From Pseudoalteromonas distincta (GTDB taxonomy: Bacteria; Pseudomonadota; Gammaproteobacteria; Enterobacterales; Alteromonadaceae), in NCBI RefSeq assembly GCF_000814675.1, contig NZ_JWIG01000016.1, forward strand, positions 124,001 to 188,000: DNA of 64,000 nt, read 5' to 3'. The stretch's first letter is position 1. Every line of letters begins with the position of its first letter. The notes beneath the pieces are model-generated. The model was given only the letters and a program-made list of their open reading frames with translations. It had not been told where the DNA came from and did no database searches. A program made the position numbers and the translations under genes. Below, piece by piece: positions 17,338 to 26,915 of this stretch.

Positions 17338-18216
17338 TTAAATTAGGCTTTTATTTGTAATAGATTGGATTTCTATTATGCAATTTTCGATTTTAAAATT
17401 GTCGTGCAAAAAACTTTTAACTGCGGCTAAATCAATTACGTGCTGGGTGCTAATAATAAGCTCGCAATAATTTTCTTTATCATCTAGTTGCCAAAGCTTA
17501 ATGCTCATTACCGATTCGATATTAAATTCATTACTAATAGCATGTGATATTGCATCTGTATCAACGTTGCTAGGCGCTGCTTGCATTAAAATTTTGCAGC
17601 TTTGCTTTAATAGTAAAATGCCGTGATAAATTACATAAAGAGAAATAAGCACAGTGGCAATTAAATCAACGATATACCACTGGTATAAAATAATTAAGGT
17701 GCCTGCAATAATAACAACAATAGATGCCATTGCATCTGATACGTTATGAATAAAGGCCGCTTTTATATTTATACTGTGATTTGCGCCAGCTCGGTAGGTT
17801 AAAAATGCGGTTGCTAAATCAATTACCAACGCTATTGCTGCCACCCACACAACTATCCAACCATTAATTGGTTGAGGGTTTAAATAGCTCGAAATGGCTT
17901 CAAAAATTAAATACACACCAATTAATATCAATGTACTGCTATTAAAAAGTGTGGCAAGTATTTCAGCGCGTTTATAGCCAAAATGATGAGTGGTGTCAGC
18001 AGGTTTATTACCAATTTTACGTGCAACGAGCGCGATAAATATAGCGGCAGCATCACTTAAATTATGAAGTGCATCGGCTATAAGTGACAAACTGCCCGAA
18101 AATACCCCGCCAATAACTTGGGCTACGGTTAGCAATACATTAATAACCACAGCGACTGTTAGCTGTTTATCGCTCTGGTTTTCGTCTACATGACTATGTG
18201 AGTGATCGTGCGCCAT
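17338..18216 (-). CDS. Cation diffusion facilitator, canonical Zn-type
   Basis: 292 residues. A His-rich N-terminus (MAHDHSHSHVD) is followed by six membrane helices and a cytoplasmic ferredoxin-like domain. The metal site is canonical HD-HD: H51-x3-D55 in helix 2 (ALHNLSDAAA) and H157-x3-D161 in helix 5 (HNVSDAMAS). This points to Zn (possibly Co or Cd) export by proton antiport, as in ZitB/CzcD. AGGTCATT precedes the ATG. It sits upstream of the PepSY/receptor genes on the same strand, but a 73-bp gap with no stop hairpin leaves co-transcription open. Confidence 0.93.
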   Translation of the reverse strand: MAHDHSHSHVDENQSDKQLTVAVVINVLLTVAQVIGGVFSGSLSLIADALHNLSDAAAIFIALVARKIGNKPADTTHHFGYKRAEILATLFNSSTLILIGVYLIFEAISSYLNPQPINGWIVVWVAAIALVIDLATAFLTYRAGANHSINIKAAFIHNVSDAMASIVVIIAGTLIILYQWYIVDLIATVLISLYVIYHGILLLKQSCKILMQAAPSNVDTDAISHAISNEFNIESVMSIKLWQLDDKENYCELIISTQHVIDLAAVKSFLHDNFKIENCIIEIQSITNKSLI

Positions 18217-18440
18217 AATGACCTCAAATGTATTAATTGAATATTGCTTATATCATGGCTGGTTTAAAACCGCTACAGATGTGGTAGCGTCAATAAATCT
18301 AATTATAAGTTAGTAATAAAGGCGTATATTTTAAAAAGTGTGAATTTAATATTGTAACGCTAAACACCCATTTTTTAAGGAGTTTACCGCTCAAAACTTG
18401 CGTCTTTATATATTTAGTGCATTAATGTAAGTAATATTAA

Positions 18441-21400
18441 ATGATTATAAGTTGCTGGATATTAAGCATGCACAAAGGTTTAAACTTTGGTGAATTAACA
18501 GGTAAAGGACAGTCTGTTCGAAGTAAGTTAATTATAACCTTTATAATTATAGCCTTAGGGCCACTTTGTATACTTACTTGGTTTAGCCTTGGACATGTAA
18601 ATAGCACGCTTAAGCAAAATGCAGACGCTGAACTTAACGAGCTTAATAATATAGGTAAGCAATTTGCTGATATTTGGTTTGCAGAGCATGTTAAGGATCT
18701 ATATTTGCTTAGGGCGCAGTTTGATATTAGCCCGACTAAAAAACAACAATTAATAGCGCAATTTGTTGAGCAGTACGACTTTGTTAATAATGTAGAACTT
18801 ATTGATGTAAACCTCGTTAAATCACTACCTTCATCACCCTTTTTTAATATTATTAAAGATCAACGTTTTAATAACATACTCTCTGGTATTAAAAATACAG
18901 GTAAAATCCAATTTCAGTCAATGACAGTCTCAGGGCGTGAGTATCATATTATTGGCTTACCGTTAGTAAATACCGAAAATAAGCTACAAGCCATATTGCT
19001 CGCAGATATAAATTTAAACGGCTTATTAAATAATCTAAGTAAAATACACGCTGCAAATAAAGACATAACATTTTATGTTATGCATAATAATAAAATTCAA
19101 AAAAATAATAATTCAGAAGATTCTCAACCATTATTTTTCTCTCAAAACGGCTCCCCAACGCAACGTGTTTTTTCTTACAGTAATAAAAATGAAGAGACTT
19201 TATACGGGTATATTGATTCTCTAGAGTTTTTAAATGAATCTGGATGGCAGTTACTTGTAACAAAACCAAAAGAAGTTGCACTACAAGGCGCTAATTTTTA
19301 TAAACAGCTTGCTTTATTAACAAATGCGGGGGCATTGCTGCTTATATTAACGTCATCGTGGTGGTTTGGGCGTCGACTTTCTAGACCTTTAATTAACTTA
19401 GCTAAAATTGTTGAAAGTATTACAAAAGGAGACAAGGTAAAAGTCCCTGTAATACACGACAGTATTGAGTTTAACCAGCTTTCATTGGGTTTACGTAATT
19501 TAGTAGCCGTAAAAGAAGAGCAACAAAGTATATTACAAAAACAACGCTCTGCACTTCAAATTGCATTAAAACAATTAGCCGAGCAAAAAAGTGCATTAGA
19601 TGAACACGCTATTGTTGCTGTAACTGATTTGCATGGCACCATCACTTTTGTAAATAAGAAATTTTGTGAGATTAGTGGCTACGATGAACACGAATTAATA
19701 GGTCAAAACCATCGCCTTTTAAATTCAGGAAAACACGAAAAAGCATTTTTTAAAAATATGTATAAAACGCTTAAACGTGGTGATATATGGAACGGGCAAA
19801 TATGCAATAAAGCTAAGCATGGTGGCATATATTGGGTAGATACGACAATTGCACCATTTTTAGATGAAAATGGAAAACCGCAAAACTATATTGCTATTCG
19901 TAATGACATTACAGCCCTTAAAGTACAAGAGCTAGAGCTTGAGCAACACAAAACACAGTTACAGCTAGTGATAGACTCAACAGCCGTGGGTATTTGGGAT
20001 TGGTATATTGATACTAATAAAGTGACGTTTAATAACCGCTGGGCCGAGATAATAGGTTACAAACTCAGTGAGATTGAACCTTGTACTATAAATACTTGGT
20101 ATACCTATGCTCACCCAGACGACTTAGTGATATCAAATAAAAAACTTCAAGAGCACTTTGCCGGTGAGACTGACTATTTTGTTAGTGAAGCCCGCATGAA
20201 GCATAAAAATGGACATTGGATTTGGGTACTCGATACTGCAAAAGTAGTTGAGTGGAATACCGATGGCTCTCCAAAACGTATGATAGGTACGCATTTAGAT
20301 ATATCAGAACGAAAATCTACAGAGCTTGAGCTGCAAGGAAGCCGCGATAGGTTTGCATCTTTGGTATCAAATATCCCTGGCATTATTTATCGATGTAAGT
20401 TTGATAATAAATTAAGCATGCTTTATATGAGCGAGCAAGCGAGTGAAATAACAGGTTATTCACCTGATGAGTTGATACATGATGAACCCCCCAGCTTTTT
20501 TGATTTGATATGCGAAGACGATTCTAAAAAAATAAAAGATGAAATTCTACGTTGTGTTAGTGCAAAACAGTCATGGTCTGTTGAGTATAGGATTACAGCC
20601 CGCGATGGCACCTTACATTGGGTAAATGAAAAAGGCCAAGCCATTTACGCAGATGATGGCAGCATATTGTATTTAGATGGATTTATTTTAGATATTACAG
20701 AGCGTTACAATACACAATTAAAAATAAATCGTCAGCAAAGCCTACTTGAATCAATGAGTAAGCAAGGACAGATTGGCGCATGGGAGATGGACTTAGATGC
20801 GCATACACTTTATTGGTCTGATGAAGTTAAAGTTATTCACGAAGTACCAGAGGGCTTTGAACCGAGCATAGATACCGCAATTAACTTTTATAAACCAGGC
20901 ATACACCGAGATACTATAAGTACCTTATTTGAGTGCGCAGTGACTTTAGGTGAAAGCTGGAGTGTAGAACTTATTATTTTGACCTATTCGGGGCAAGAGC
21001 GTTGGGTTAAATCGATGGGCCAAGCTGAGCTTAAAGACGGTAAATGTGTACGTGTGTTTGGTTCATTTCAAAGTATTGATGCGCATAAACGTCTTGAACT
21101 TGAGAGCGAAAAAGCAAATCGTTATAACAAAAATTTAGCCGCGCTTACAGTCGCACCTGAAGTGCAAAATAGTGATGTAGAACAGGTTAAAAAGTTAGCC
21201 GTTAAATCTATGTGTGAAGTGCTAAATGTTGCACGAGCTTCGGTATGGATCTTTAACGAAAAACGAGATGTGATGACATGTCATAGTTTATATATAAATG
21301 GTCAAGGGTTTGTAGATACCGACGCTATTTTAACTGCTAAAGACTACCCAGCTTATTTTAATGCTATTTATAAACATAATTTAGTGGCTATTGATGATGT

Positions 21401-23231
21401 TTATACTCACTCAGCAACTGTTGATTTTATTGAAGCATATGTAACACCACTAAATATTAAATCGATGCTTGATGCTGTAATTGCAACAGGCGATGGTAAT
21501 TTAGGTATTTTGTGCGCTGAAACAGTAGGCGAGCATCACAACTGGACGCAAAATGAAGAAACGTATCTTCGCTCATTAGCTACTTTAGTGGGAAGCACTT
21601 TAGTTTCTCAAAAACGAAAAGTAATTAGTGAGGAGCTAAAAGTAGCACTCGTGAAAGCTGAAGATGCAGCCATTGCTAAGAGCCAATTTTTAGCAACCAT
21701 GAGCCATGAAATTAGAACGCCGATGAATGGCGTACTCGGTATGCTAGAGCTTGTTCAATTAGAGTCGTTATCTAAACCAATAGAAACAAAAGTAGATATA
21801 GCCAAAAAAAGTGCACATTCTTTATTGGGTGTAATTAATGATATTTTAGATTTCTCTAAAGCTGAAGCAGGTAAAATCGAGCTTGAAGAAATTAACTTTA
21901 ATGGACGTGATTTAATTGGTGAAGTTGCTGCCGCACAAGCATTTACAGCTCAAGACAAAGGTATTGAAATTATTTTGGATCTGGTAGCGCTAGAGCCTTC
22001 GCAGTTATGCGGCGATCCTGGGCGCATTCGCCAAGTTATTACTAATTTATTGAGCAACGCCGTTAAGTTTACGAGTCAAGGCGAGGTTGTTGTAAGCGCG
22101 AAAATTAATAAAGTAGCTCAAGGTTTAGAGTTTGTTGTAAGTATAAAGGACTCAGGCATAGGAATAAGTTTAGAAAAACAAGAGCAATTATTTACCCCTT
22201 TCTCTCAAGTCGATGCATCAACAACGCGTGAATATGGAGGCAGTGGCTTAGGGCTGGCTATTTGTAAGCAGCTTTGTGAACTAATGGGGGGAGCCATCTC
22301 TCTCACTAGTGAAGCCGGTAAAGGGAGTACTTTTACTGCCACTATAATGCTGACTCCGGGAGATCAAAAAGAACGTTATATTCCTAATATTAATATGGAA
22401 GAGCTAACAGTTTTAGTTGTTGACGATAACGAGACAAATCGAATTGTAATTTCACAGCAGCTTGAGCACTGGGGCGCTAAAGTTGCGCTTGCATGTGACG
22501 CACGCGAAGCTCTTGATATGTGCGCGCAGCAGTATAAAAGTAACAATTGCATGTATGATATTGCAGTCCTTGACATGCAAATGCCAGGAATGGATGGCAT
22601 AGAGCTGTGTAAAGCACTAAAAGCACATGAAGATTATAAATCAATGCCACTTGTAATGATGACCAGTATTGCTGGTATGGAAGGTGCGCAGCGCTATTCT
22701 AATGCAGGCTTTCAGGCATATTTCCCCAAACCTGTAACCACTGCCGATTTAATTTCTGCACTGTCAGTCATAACAAGTAATGATGCAGATGAGACACTCC
22801 CACTTGTTACGTCAGGCTATATTTCCTCTCTTAAAAAAGAAAAGGTGCAGGAACCTACCCAAATATTACTTGTAGAAGATAATCCAATTAATCGGCAAGT
22901 AGCTACATTAATGCTCAAAAAGCTTAATTGTGACGTTACAATTGCCGAAAATGGTCAATTAGCGATAGATATATTAGAGTCTCACGATTCTGGTTTCTTT
23001 AAGCTCGTTCTTATGGATTGCCAGATGCCTGTTATGGATGGCTTTGCTACAACTGCAGCTATACGTAAAGGTATGGCGGGTATACAACACAAAAACATTA
23101 GGATCATTGCTATTACGGCTAACGCAATGGACTCTGATAAAGAGCGTTGTATAACCGCTGGAATGGATGACTACTTGAGCAAACCGATTCAATTAGATAT
23201 TTTAAAAGATAAATTAGAGCAGTATATTTAA
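18441..23231 (+). CDS. Hybrid sensor histidine kinase with PAS x4, GAF and two receiver domains
   Basis: 1596 residues. A membrane helix at about 30-50, a periplasmic sensor of about 230 residues and a second helix at about 285-303 lead into a HAMP-like linker. Then come four PAS/PAC units (about 390-880), a GAF domain (about 890-1055), HisKA with H1089 in SHEIRTPMNGVLGM, and HATPase_c (NLLSNAVKFT, DSGIGI, GGSGLGLAI). Two receivers follow, with phospho-acceptor Asp in VLDMQMPGMDG (about 1376) and LMDCQMPVMDG (about 1524). There is no HPt domain, so a separate phosphotransfer protein is needed. The start is uncertain: the ATGs at 18441 and 18468 both lack a clear ribosome site. The GNAT gene follows after 12 bp. 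Confidence 0.93.
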   Translation: MIISCWILSMHKGLNFGELTGKGQSVRSKLIITFIIIALGPLCILTWFSLGHVNSTLKQNADAELNELNNIGKQFADIWFAEHVKDLYLLRAQFDISPTKKQQLIAQFVEQYDFVNNVELIDVNLVKSLPSSPFFNIIKDQRFNNILSGIKNTGKIQFQSMTVSGREYHIIGLPLVNTENKLQAILLADINLNGLLNNLSKIHAANKDITFYVMHNNKIQKNNNSEDSQPLFFSQNGSPTQRVFSYSNKNEETLYGYIDSLEFLNESGWQLLVTKPKEVALQGANFYKQLALLTNAGALLLILTSSWWFGRRLSRPLINLAKIVESITKGDKVKVPVIHDSIEFNQLSLGLRNLVAVKEEQQSILQKQRSALQIALKQLAEQKSALDEHAIVAVTDLHGTITFVNKKFCEISGYDEHELIGQNHRLLNSGKHEKAFFKNMYKTLKRGDIWNGQICNKAKHGGIYWVDTTIAPFLDENGKPQNYIAIRNDITALKVQELELEQHKTQLQLVIDSTAVGIWDWYIDTNKVTFNNRWAEIIGYKLSEIEPCTINTWYTYAHPDDLVISNKKLQEHFAGETDYFVSEARMKHKNGHWIWVLDTAKVVEWNTDGSPKRMIGTHLDISERKSTELELQGSRDRFASLVSNIPGIIYRCKFDNKLSMLYMSEQASEITGYSPDELIHDEPPSFFDLICEDDSKKIKDEILRCVSAKQSWSVEYRITARDGTLHWVNEKGQAIYADDGSILYLDGFILDITERYNTQLKINRQQSLLESMSKQGQIGAWEMDLDAHTLYWSDEVKVIHEVPEGFEPSIDTAINFYKPGIHRDTISTLFECAVTLGESWSVELIILTYSGQERWVKSMGQAELKDGKCVRVFGSFQSIDAHKRLELESEKANRYNKNLAALTVAPEVQNSDVEQVKKLAVKSMCEVLNVARASVWIFNEKRDVMTCHSLYINGQGFVDTDAILTAKDYPAYFNAIYKHNLVAIDDVYTHSATVDFIEAYVTPLNIKSMLDAVIATGDGNLGILCAETVGEHHNWTQNEETYLRSLATLVGSTLVSQKRKVISEELKVALVKAEDAAIAKSQFLATMSHEIRTPMNGVLGMLELVQLESLSKPIETKVDIAKKSAHSLLGVINDILDFSKAEAGKIELEEINFNGRDLIGEVAAAQAFTAQDKGIEIILDLVALEPSQLCGDPGRIRQVITNLLSNAVKFTSQGEVVVSAKINKVAQGLEFVVSIKDSGIGISLEKQEQLFTPFSQVDASTTREYGGSGLGLAICKQLCELMGGAISLTSEAGKGSTFTATIMLTPGDQKERYIPNINMEELTVLVVDDNETNRIVISQQLEHWGAKVALACDAREALDMCAQQYKSNNCMYDIAVLDMQMPGMDGIELCKALKAHEDYKSMPLVMMTSIAGMEGAQRYSNAGFQAYFPKPVTTADLISALSVITSNDADETLPLVTSGYISSLKKEKVQEPTQILLVEDNPINRQVATLMLKKLNCDVTIAENGQLAIDILESHDSGFFKLVLMDCQMPVMDGFATTAAIRKGMAGIQHKNIRIIAITANAMDSDKERCITAGMDDYLSKPIQLDILKDKLEQYI

Positions 23232-23243
23232 GGTAAAAATACA

Positions 23244-23726
23244 ATGAGCCAACCCGTTATAATACGTGATGCAAAGCCAAGTGATGCGAAAACAATTTTG
23301 CACTTTATTACCGAACTTGCCATATATGAAAAAGAACCGGATGCAGTTAAAACAGACGAACAGGCTATTTTAGATACTCTGTTTAGCGATGGTGCTACTG
23401 CGCACAGCATAATTTGTTTAGAAGGTGATGAGCCAATTGGTTTTGCGGTCTATTTTTATAATTACTCTACATGGTTAGGTAAAAATGGCCTATACCTTGA
23501 AGATTTATACGTAAGCCCAGATAGCCGTGGCAATGGTGCAGGTAAAGCCATTATGAAGCACTTAGCTAATAAGGCGATTAGTAATGACTGTGGTCGTTTT
23601 GAATGGGTAGTGCTTGATTGGAATAAACCCGCTATCGATTTTTACAATAGCATTGGTGCAAAGCCTCAAAACGAATGGATAATATATCGCTTAACGGGGC
23701 AGGAATTACTAGACTTCGCTAAATAG
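23244..23726 (+). CDS. GNAT N-acetyltransferase, diamine/thialysine acetyltransferase-like
   Basis: 160 residues. The acetyl-CoA binding motif is LEDLYVSPDSRGNGAGKAIM (about 92-111), followed by the conserved DWNKPAIDFYNSIGA segment. The order of motifs and the SxWxGKNGLYLEDL stretch resemble spermidine/spermine or thialysine N-acetyltransferases. It starts 12 bp after the hybrid kinase and may share its transcript. Substrate specificity (polyamine versus amino acid) is inferred only. Confidence 0.87.
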   Translation: MSQPVIIRDAKPSDAKTILHFITELAIYEKEPDAVKTDEQAILDTLFSDGATAHSIICLEGDEPIGFAVYFYNYSTWLGKNGLYLEDLYVSPDSRGNGAGKAIMKHLANKAISNDCGRFEWVVLDWNKPAIDFYNSIGAKPQNEWIIYRLTGQELLDFAK

Positions 23727-23756
23727 TTAATGAAAATCATTTGCATTTAGGTTTGT

Positions 23757-23781
23757 GGGTGTGTAAGTTAACTACACGCCC
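23757..23781 (+). terminator. Hairpin after the GNAT gene
   Basis: Arms GGGTGTGTA (23757-23765) and TACACGCCC (23773-23781) with one mismatch. No U-run follows. Confidence 0.4.
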
Positions 23782-23805
23782 ATAAATAAACGTGCAGATG
23801 ATTAT

Positions 23806-24312
23806 ATGATCTCAAATCAAAAACAATCCCACTCAGATTTACTTTGTCTTGATCAAGCATTAAGCCCTTGGCAGTCGAATATAATGCAAGGTAATTATGC
23901 ATTTGAACAAGGTGCACTTCTCGAAGCCCGCGATAAATACTTATTAGCTAAAACATTTGCAGATCATCTTCTTCAGCAGTTTTTATATGCTCAGATTAAT
24001 AACAATGTCATCCATGCTATTGAGCATTGTATACCCGCACTTGTTGTTGCGTCGCATAATTTAGCTGATACCTATATAGCTATGCAACAGCCTGAAAATG
24101 CATGCAAATGGCTATGCGAAGTACACTTAACACTCTGTTCGCTAATTAAGCATACTCATTACGATATACAAAAAGTGAGTAAGCATCATTACACTAAAAC
24201 GTCCTCTGAACTTGTATCATTTGCAAGACGCTATCATTTTTTACCTGAGCTAATAGAGCAAGTGAATTTTTGCTTATGCTCACAGAGCACTACAAACAAT
24301 CAACTGCACTAA
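23806..24312 (+). CDS. Unrecognised helical protein upstream of sodA
   Basis: 168 residues, not recognised with confidence. It looks all-helical. The segment [29 protein letters not shown] and the later [24 protein letters not shown] resemble two or three tetratricopeptide repeats. Five cysteines and many histidines are spread through it. There is no signal peptide or membrane helix. The stop is 22 bp before sodA, so the two are probably one operon. That suggests, without proving, a link to oxidative stress or metal supply. Confidence 0.65.
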   Translation: MISNQKQSHSDLLCLDQALSPWQSNIMQGNYAFEQGALLEARDKYLLAKTFADHLLQQFLYAQINNNVIHAIEHCIPALVVASHNLADTYIAMQQPENACKWLCEVHLTLCSLIKHTHYDIQKVSKHHYTKTSSELVSFARRYHFLPELIEQVNFCLCSQSTTNNQLH

Positions 24313-24334
24313 TTTAAAAGAAAAAGGAGTATTT

Positions 24335-24946
24335 ATGGCTTTTACTTTGCCTGCACTTAACTATGAGTACGATGCGCTTGAGCCTCATATTGATGGTAAA
24401 ACAATGCATATTCACCACACATTGCATCATCAAACGTATATTAATAAAGCCAATGCTGCTTTAGCAGATACTGTTTATGCAACCGCAAATGCTGAAAAAT
24501 TACTTAAGGTAATAAACAGCCTGCCTAGTGATTTACAAAAAGCAGTACAAGAGCATGTAGGAGGGCATTTTAATCACAGCTTATTTTGGCAAGTAATGAG
24601 CCCGCAAGGAGGAGGTGAACCTGAAGGTAGTGTAGCTCAGGCAATAAATGAACAGTTTGGCTGTTTTGATAAGTTTAAAGACCAATTTACTGCTGCTGCA
24701 ATTAGTCAATTTGGCAGTGGTTGGGCGTGGCTAAGTGTAACGCCGGATGAAAAGTTGATTGTAGAAAATAGTGCTAATCAAGATTGCCCTTTAATGCAGG
24801 GAAATACCCCTATTTTGGGACTTGATGTATGGGAGCATGCCTATTATTTGAAGTATCAAAATAAGCGTCCTGACTATATTGCTGCTTTTTATAATGTAAT
24901 TAATTGGACTGAAGTTGAAAAACGCTACCTAGCCGCAGTAAGTTGA
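24335..24946 (+). CDS. sodA: Superoxide dismutase, Mn-type
   Basis: 203 residues. The Fe/Mn-SOD fold has metal ligands in [21 protein letters not shown], and the signature [11 protein letters not shown] (Asp and His). The second-sphere Gln comes from the C-terminal half (NQDCPLM), and a Gly precedes the second ligand ([10 protein letters not shown]). Both are marks of Mn enzymes, whereas Fe enzymes carry AQ-x-x-NHT. It converts superoxide to hydrogen peroxide in the cytoplasm. AAAGGAG lies 7 bases before the ATG. A hairpin follows the gene. Confidence 0.93.
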   Translation: MAFTLPALNYEYDALEPHIDGKTMHIHHTLHHQTYINKANAALADTVYATANAEKLLKVINSLPSDLQKAVQEHVGGHFNHSLFWQVMSPQGGGEPEGSVAQAINEQFGCFDKFKDQFTAAAISQFGSGWAWLSVTPDEKLIVENSANQDCPLMQGNTPILGLDVWEHAYYLKYQNKRPDYIAAFYNVINWTEVEKRYLAAVS

Positions 24947-24989
24947 GTGCCGAATATGGCTAGTAATACAGTTTATTTTCTATAAGCTA

Positions 24990-25016
24990 GGCTCTATTAG
25001 ATTAATTTATAGAGCC
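24990..25016 (+). promoter_or_regulatory. Hairpin abutting the ada-alkA start codon
   Basis: Arms GGCTCTAT (24990-24997) and ATAGAGCC (25009-25016), ending 4 bases before the ATG at 25021. It may serve as a weak sodA terminator. The only ribosome-site-like bases for the next gene (AGAG, 25011-25014) lie in its 3' arm, so it could also limit translation. Confidence 0.45.
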
Positions 25017-25020
25017 GTTT

Positions 25021-26373
25021 ATGGACACTTCACATTGGCAAAAAGCACGTCAGAGTCGCGATCCTCGTTTTGACGGGCTTTTTTACGTAGCGGTAAAAAG
25101 TACCGGTATTTATTGCAGACCAATTTGCCCTGCACCAACGGCTCACGAAAAAAACGTTGCTTATTATCAGTTTGCCCATAACGCGGCGCAAGATGGTTTT
25201 AGGCCCTGTATTCGTTGCAGGCCCGATAGTGCCCCTGGCAGCGCAGCATGGCAGGGTACAAAAACGACTGCACTTAGAGCAAAACAGTTAATAGATCAAA
25301 ATGATGAACACGACTGCGAAAAATTAGCAGCTCGTTTAGGTATAAGTAGTCGTTATTTAAGGCAGTTGTTTAAGCAGTATTTTGGCGTGTCGATTACGCA
25401 ATATCGATTATTTAACCAATGCCACTTTGCTAAAAAACTGATTCAAGAAACACATTTACCCCTTACCGAAATAGCGTTTGCCGCAGGCTTTAAAAGCATT
25501 AGGCGCTTTAATGATGCATTTTTACAGCAGTTAAATATAGCTCCCTCGAAGCTGCGCAGTGGCGATAAAAAACCAACGTCAACACTCATTTTAACCCTGC
25601 CATTTAGGCCGCCTTATAATTGGCCTGCTTTGCAGGGCTTTTTACAAAGGCGCTTGATAAAACCAATGGAGTGGATAACGCAAACGAGCTACGGGCGTAC
25701 TTTTGCAAGTGATAAATATAAAGGAAGCTTTACCGCTGAATTTATAGCGAGTAAAAACCACTTTAGTGTATCTATCAATATAGACAATACGGCGTACTTA
25801 CAACCTGTTATAAATAATATACGCCGTGTGCTTGATTTAGATGCCGATATTAATTTAATTGAAACGCATTTAAGCGCCAATATAAACAATGCGTTTACAG
25901 TGTGCGAAGGGCTCAGACTTCCGGGGATTTGGTCAAGTTTTGAAGCCGGTATAAGAGCTGTACTTGGGCAACAAGTGAGTGTTACTGCGGCACATAATTT
26001 AGTAACAAAGTTAGTTGATGAATTAGGCGAAAAAGAGGGCGATGCCGTTTATTTTCCTACGGCTAAAATTGTTACTAATAGTGATTTTGCATTTTTTAAA
26101 ATGCCACAAGCACGCAAAAATGCACTGCATAATTTAGCCCATTTTTGTGCACTAAATCCTGAAAATGACGATTTAGACGAATGGCTTAGCTTAAAGGGAA
26201 TTGGTCCTTGGACAGTAAATTATGCAAAGCTGCGAGGACAAAGCCAACCCGATATATTACTTGATGGCGACTTAGGTGTTAAAAAAGCTCAAGCGGCGGC
26301 AAACCCTTTTGAGCCTGCTAATTGCGCTCCTTTTCGCTCTTACTTAACGTTTCAACTTTGGCAGCAATTATAA
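25021..26373 (+). CDS. Ada-AlkA fusion: methylphosphotriester sensor plus 3-methyladenine DNA glycosylase
   Basis: 450 residues. Residues 1-80 form the Ada zinc domain with C32, C36, C63 and C66, the first being the likely methyl acceptor. An AraC-type helix-turn-helix follows (about 85-180). Then comes an AlkA N-terminal domain (about 190-300) and the HhH-GPD glycosylase domain, with LKGIGPWTVNYAKLRG at about 392-407 and the catalytic Asp in LLDGDLGV. It should both activate the adaptive response and excise alkylated bases. The stop overlaps the ogt ATG by one base (TAATG), a tight operon. Confidence 0.93.
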   Translation: MDTSHWQKARQSRDPRFDGLFYVAVKSTGIYCRPICPAPTAHEKNVAYYQFAHNAAQDGFRPCIRCRPDSAPGSAAWQGTKTTALRAKQLIDQNDEHDCEKLAARLGISSRYLRQLFKQYFGVSITQYRLFNQCHFAKKLIQETHLPLTEIAFAAGFKSIRRFNDAFLQQLNIAPSKLRSGDKKPTSTLILTLPFRPPYNWPALQGFLQRRLIKPMEWITQTSYGRTFASDKYKGSFTAEFIASKNHFSVSINIDNTAYLQPVINNIRRVLDLDADINLIETHLSANINNAFTVCEGLRLPGIWSSFEAGIRAVLGQQVSVTAAHNLVTKLVDELGEKEGDAVYFPTAKIVTNSDFAFFKMPQARKNALHNLAHFCALNPENDDLDEWLSLKGIGPWTVNYAKLRGQSQPDILLDGDLGVKKAQAAANPFEPANCAPFRSYLTFQLWQQL

Positions 26374-26843
26374 TGATCATTCAAACATCAATTTCGAGCC
26401 CTATAGACGACATAATTATTCAAGCGACTGATAAAGGTGTGAGTTACGTTGGTTTTTATCCACCAGTTGAATACTCTTATACGCCATTTGAGCAAGTTAC
26501 TAACAAGGCAGTGCTTATTTGCGCTGCGCAGTTAAATGAGTACTTTGCAAAAAAACGCACTACGTTTGATGTACCACTTGATACAACCGGTACGGTATTT
26601 CAGCAAAGTGTATGGCAAGCACTATTAACGGTGCCTTTTGGACAATCGCAAACATACGGCTATATTGCTAACCAACTCAATAACCCAAAAGCAGTGAGGG
26701 CAGTAGGTGCTGCTAATGGTAAAAATCCGATTAGTATTATTGTACCGTGCCACCGCATTATTGGCGCAAATGCAAAGTTAACGGGCTATGCTGGTGGGCT
26801 TGAAAGGAAACTGTGGTTGCTGAAACACGAAGGATTAATGTAA
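26373..26843 (+). CDS. ogt: Methylated-DNA-protein-cysteine methyltransferase
   Basis: 156 residues from the ATG at 26373, which overlaps the ada-alkA stop as TAATG. A longer frame opening inside ada-alkA is rejected. The active-site PCHR motif is present (IIVPCHRIIGANAKLTGYAGG), with the acceptor Cys, and the preceding winged helix contains AVGAANGKNP. It repairs O6-alkylguanine by suicidal alkyl transfer. Together with the fusion protein it splits the function of E. coli Ada (sensor plus methyltransferase) in a different way. Confidence 0.94.
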   Translation: MIIQTSISSPIDDIIIQATDKGVSYVGFYPPVEYSYTPFEQVTNKAVLICAAQLNEYFAKKRTTFDVPLDTTGTVFQQSVWQALLTVPFGQSQTYGYIANQLNNPKAVRAVGAANGKNPISIIVPCHRIIGANAKLTGYAGGLERKLWLLKHEGLM

Positions 26844-26915
26844 ATTAATTGATAAAATATAGTCAGTCTGCTTAACTCAACCTATAATTTAAATAATCAA
26901 CTAATAAAAATTATT

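Noticed and set aside
18271..18289. Small palindrome CGCTAC/GTAGCG between the Zn CDF and hybrid kinase genes
   Set aside because: Only 6-bp arms, no known regulator pattern and far from both start codons.
18378..18383. Orphan ribosome-site sequence AAGGAG upstream of the hybrid kinase
   Set aside because: No start codon at a usable distance. The nearest TTG gives only a 10-codon frame, so a leader peptide is not supported.
24335..24946. Annotation of the dismutase as the iron type
   Set aside because: Gln in NQDCPLM and Gly before the NHS ligand segment match the manganese type.
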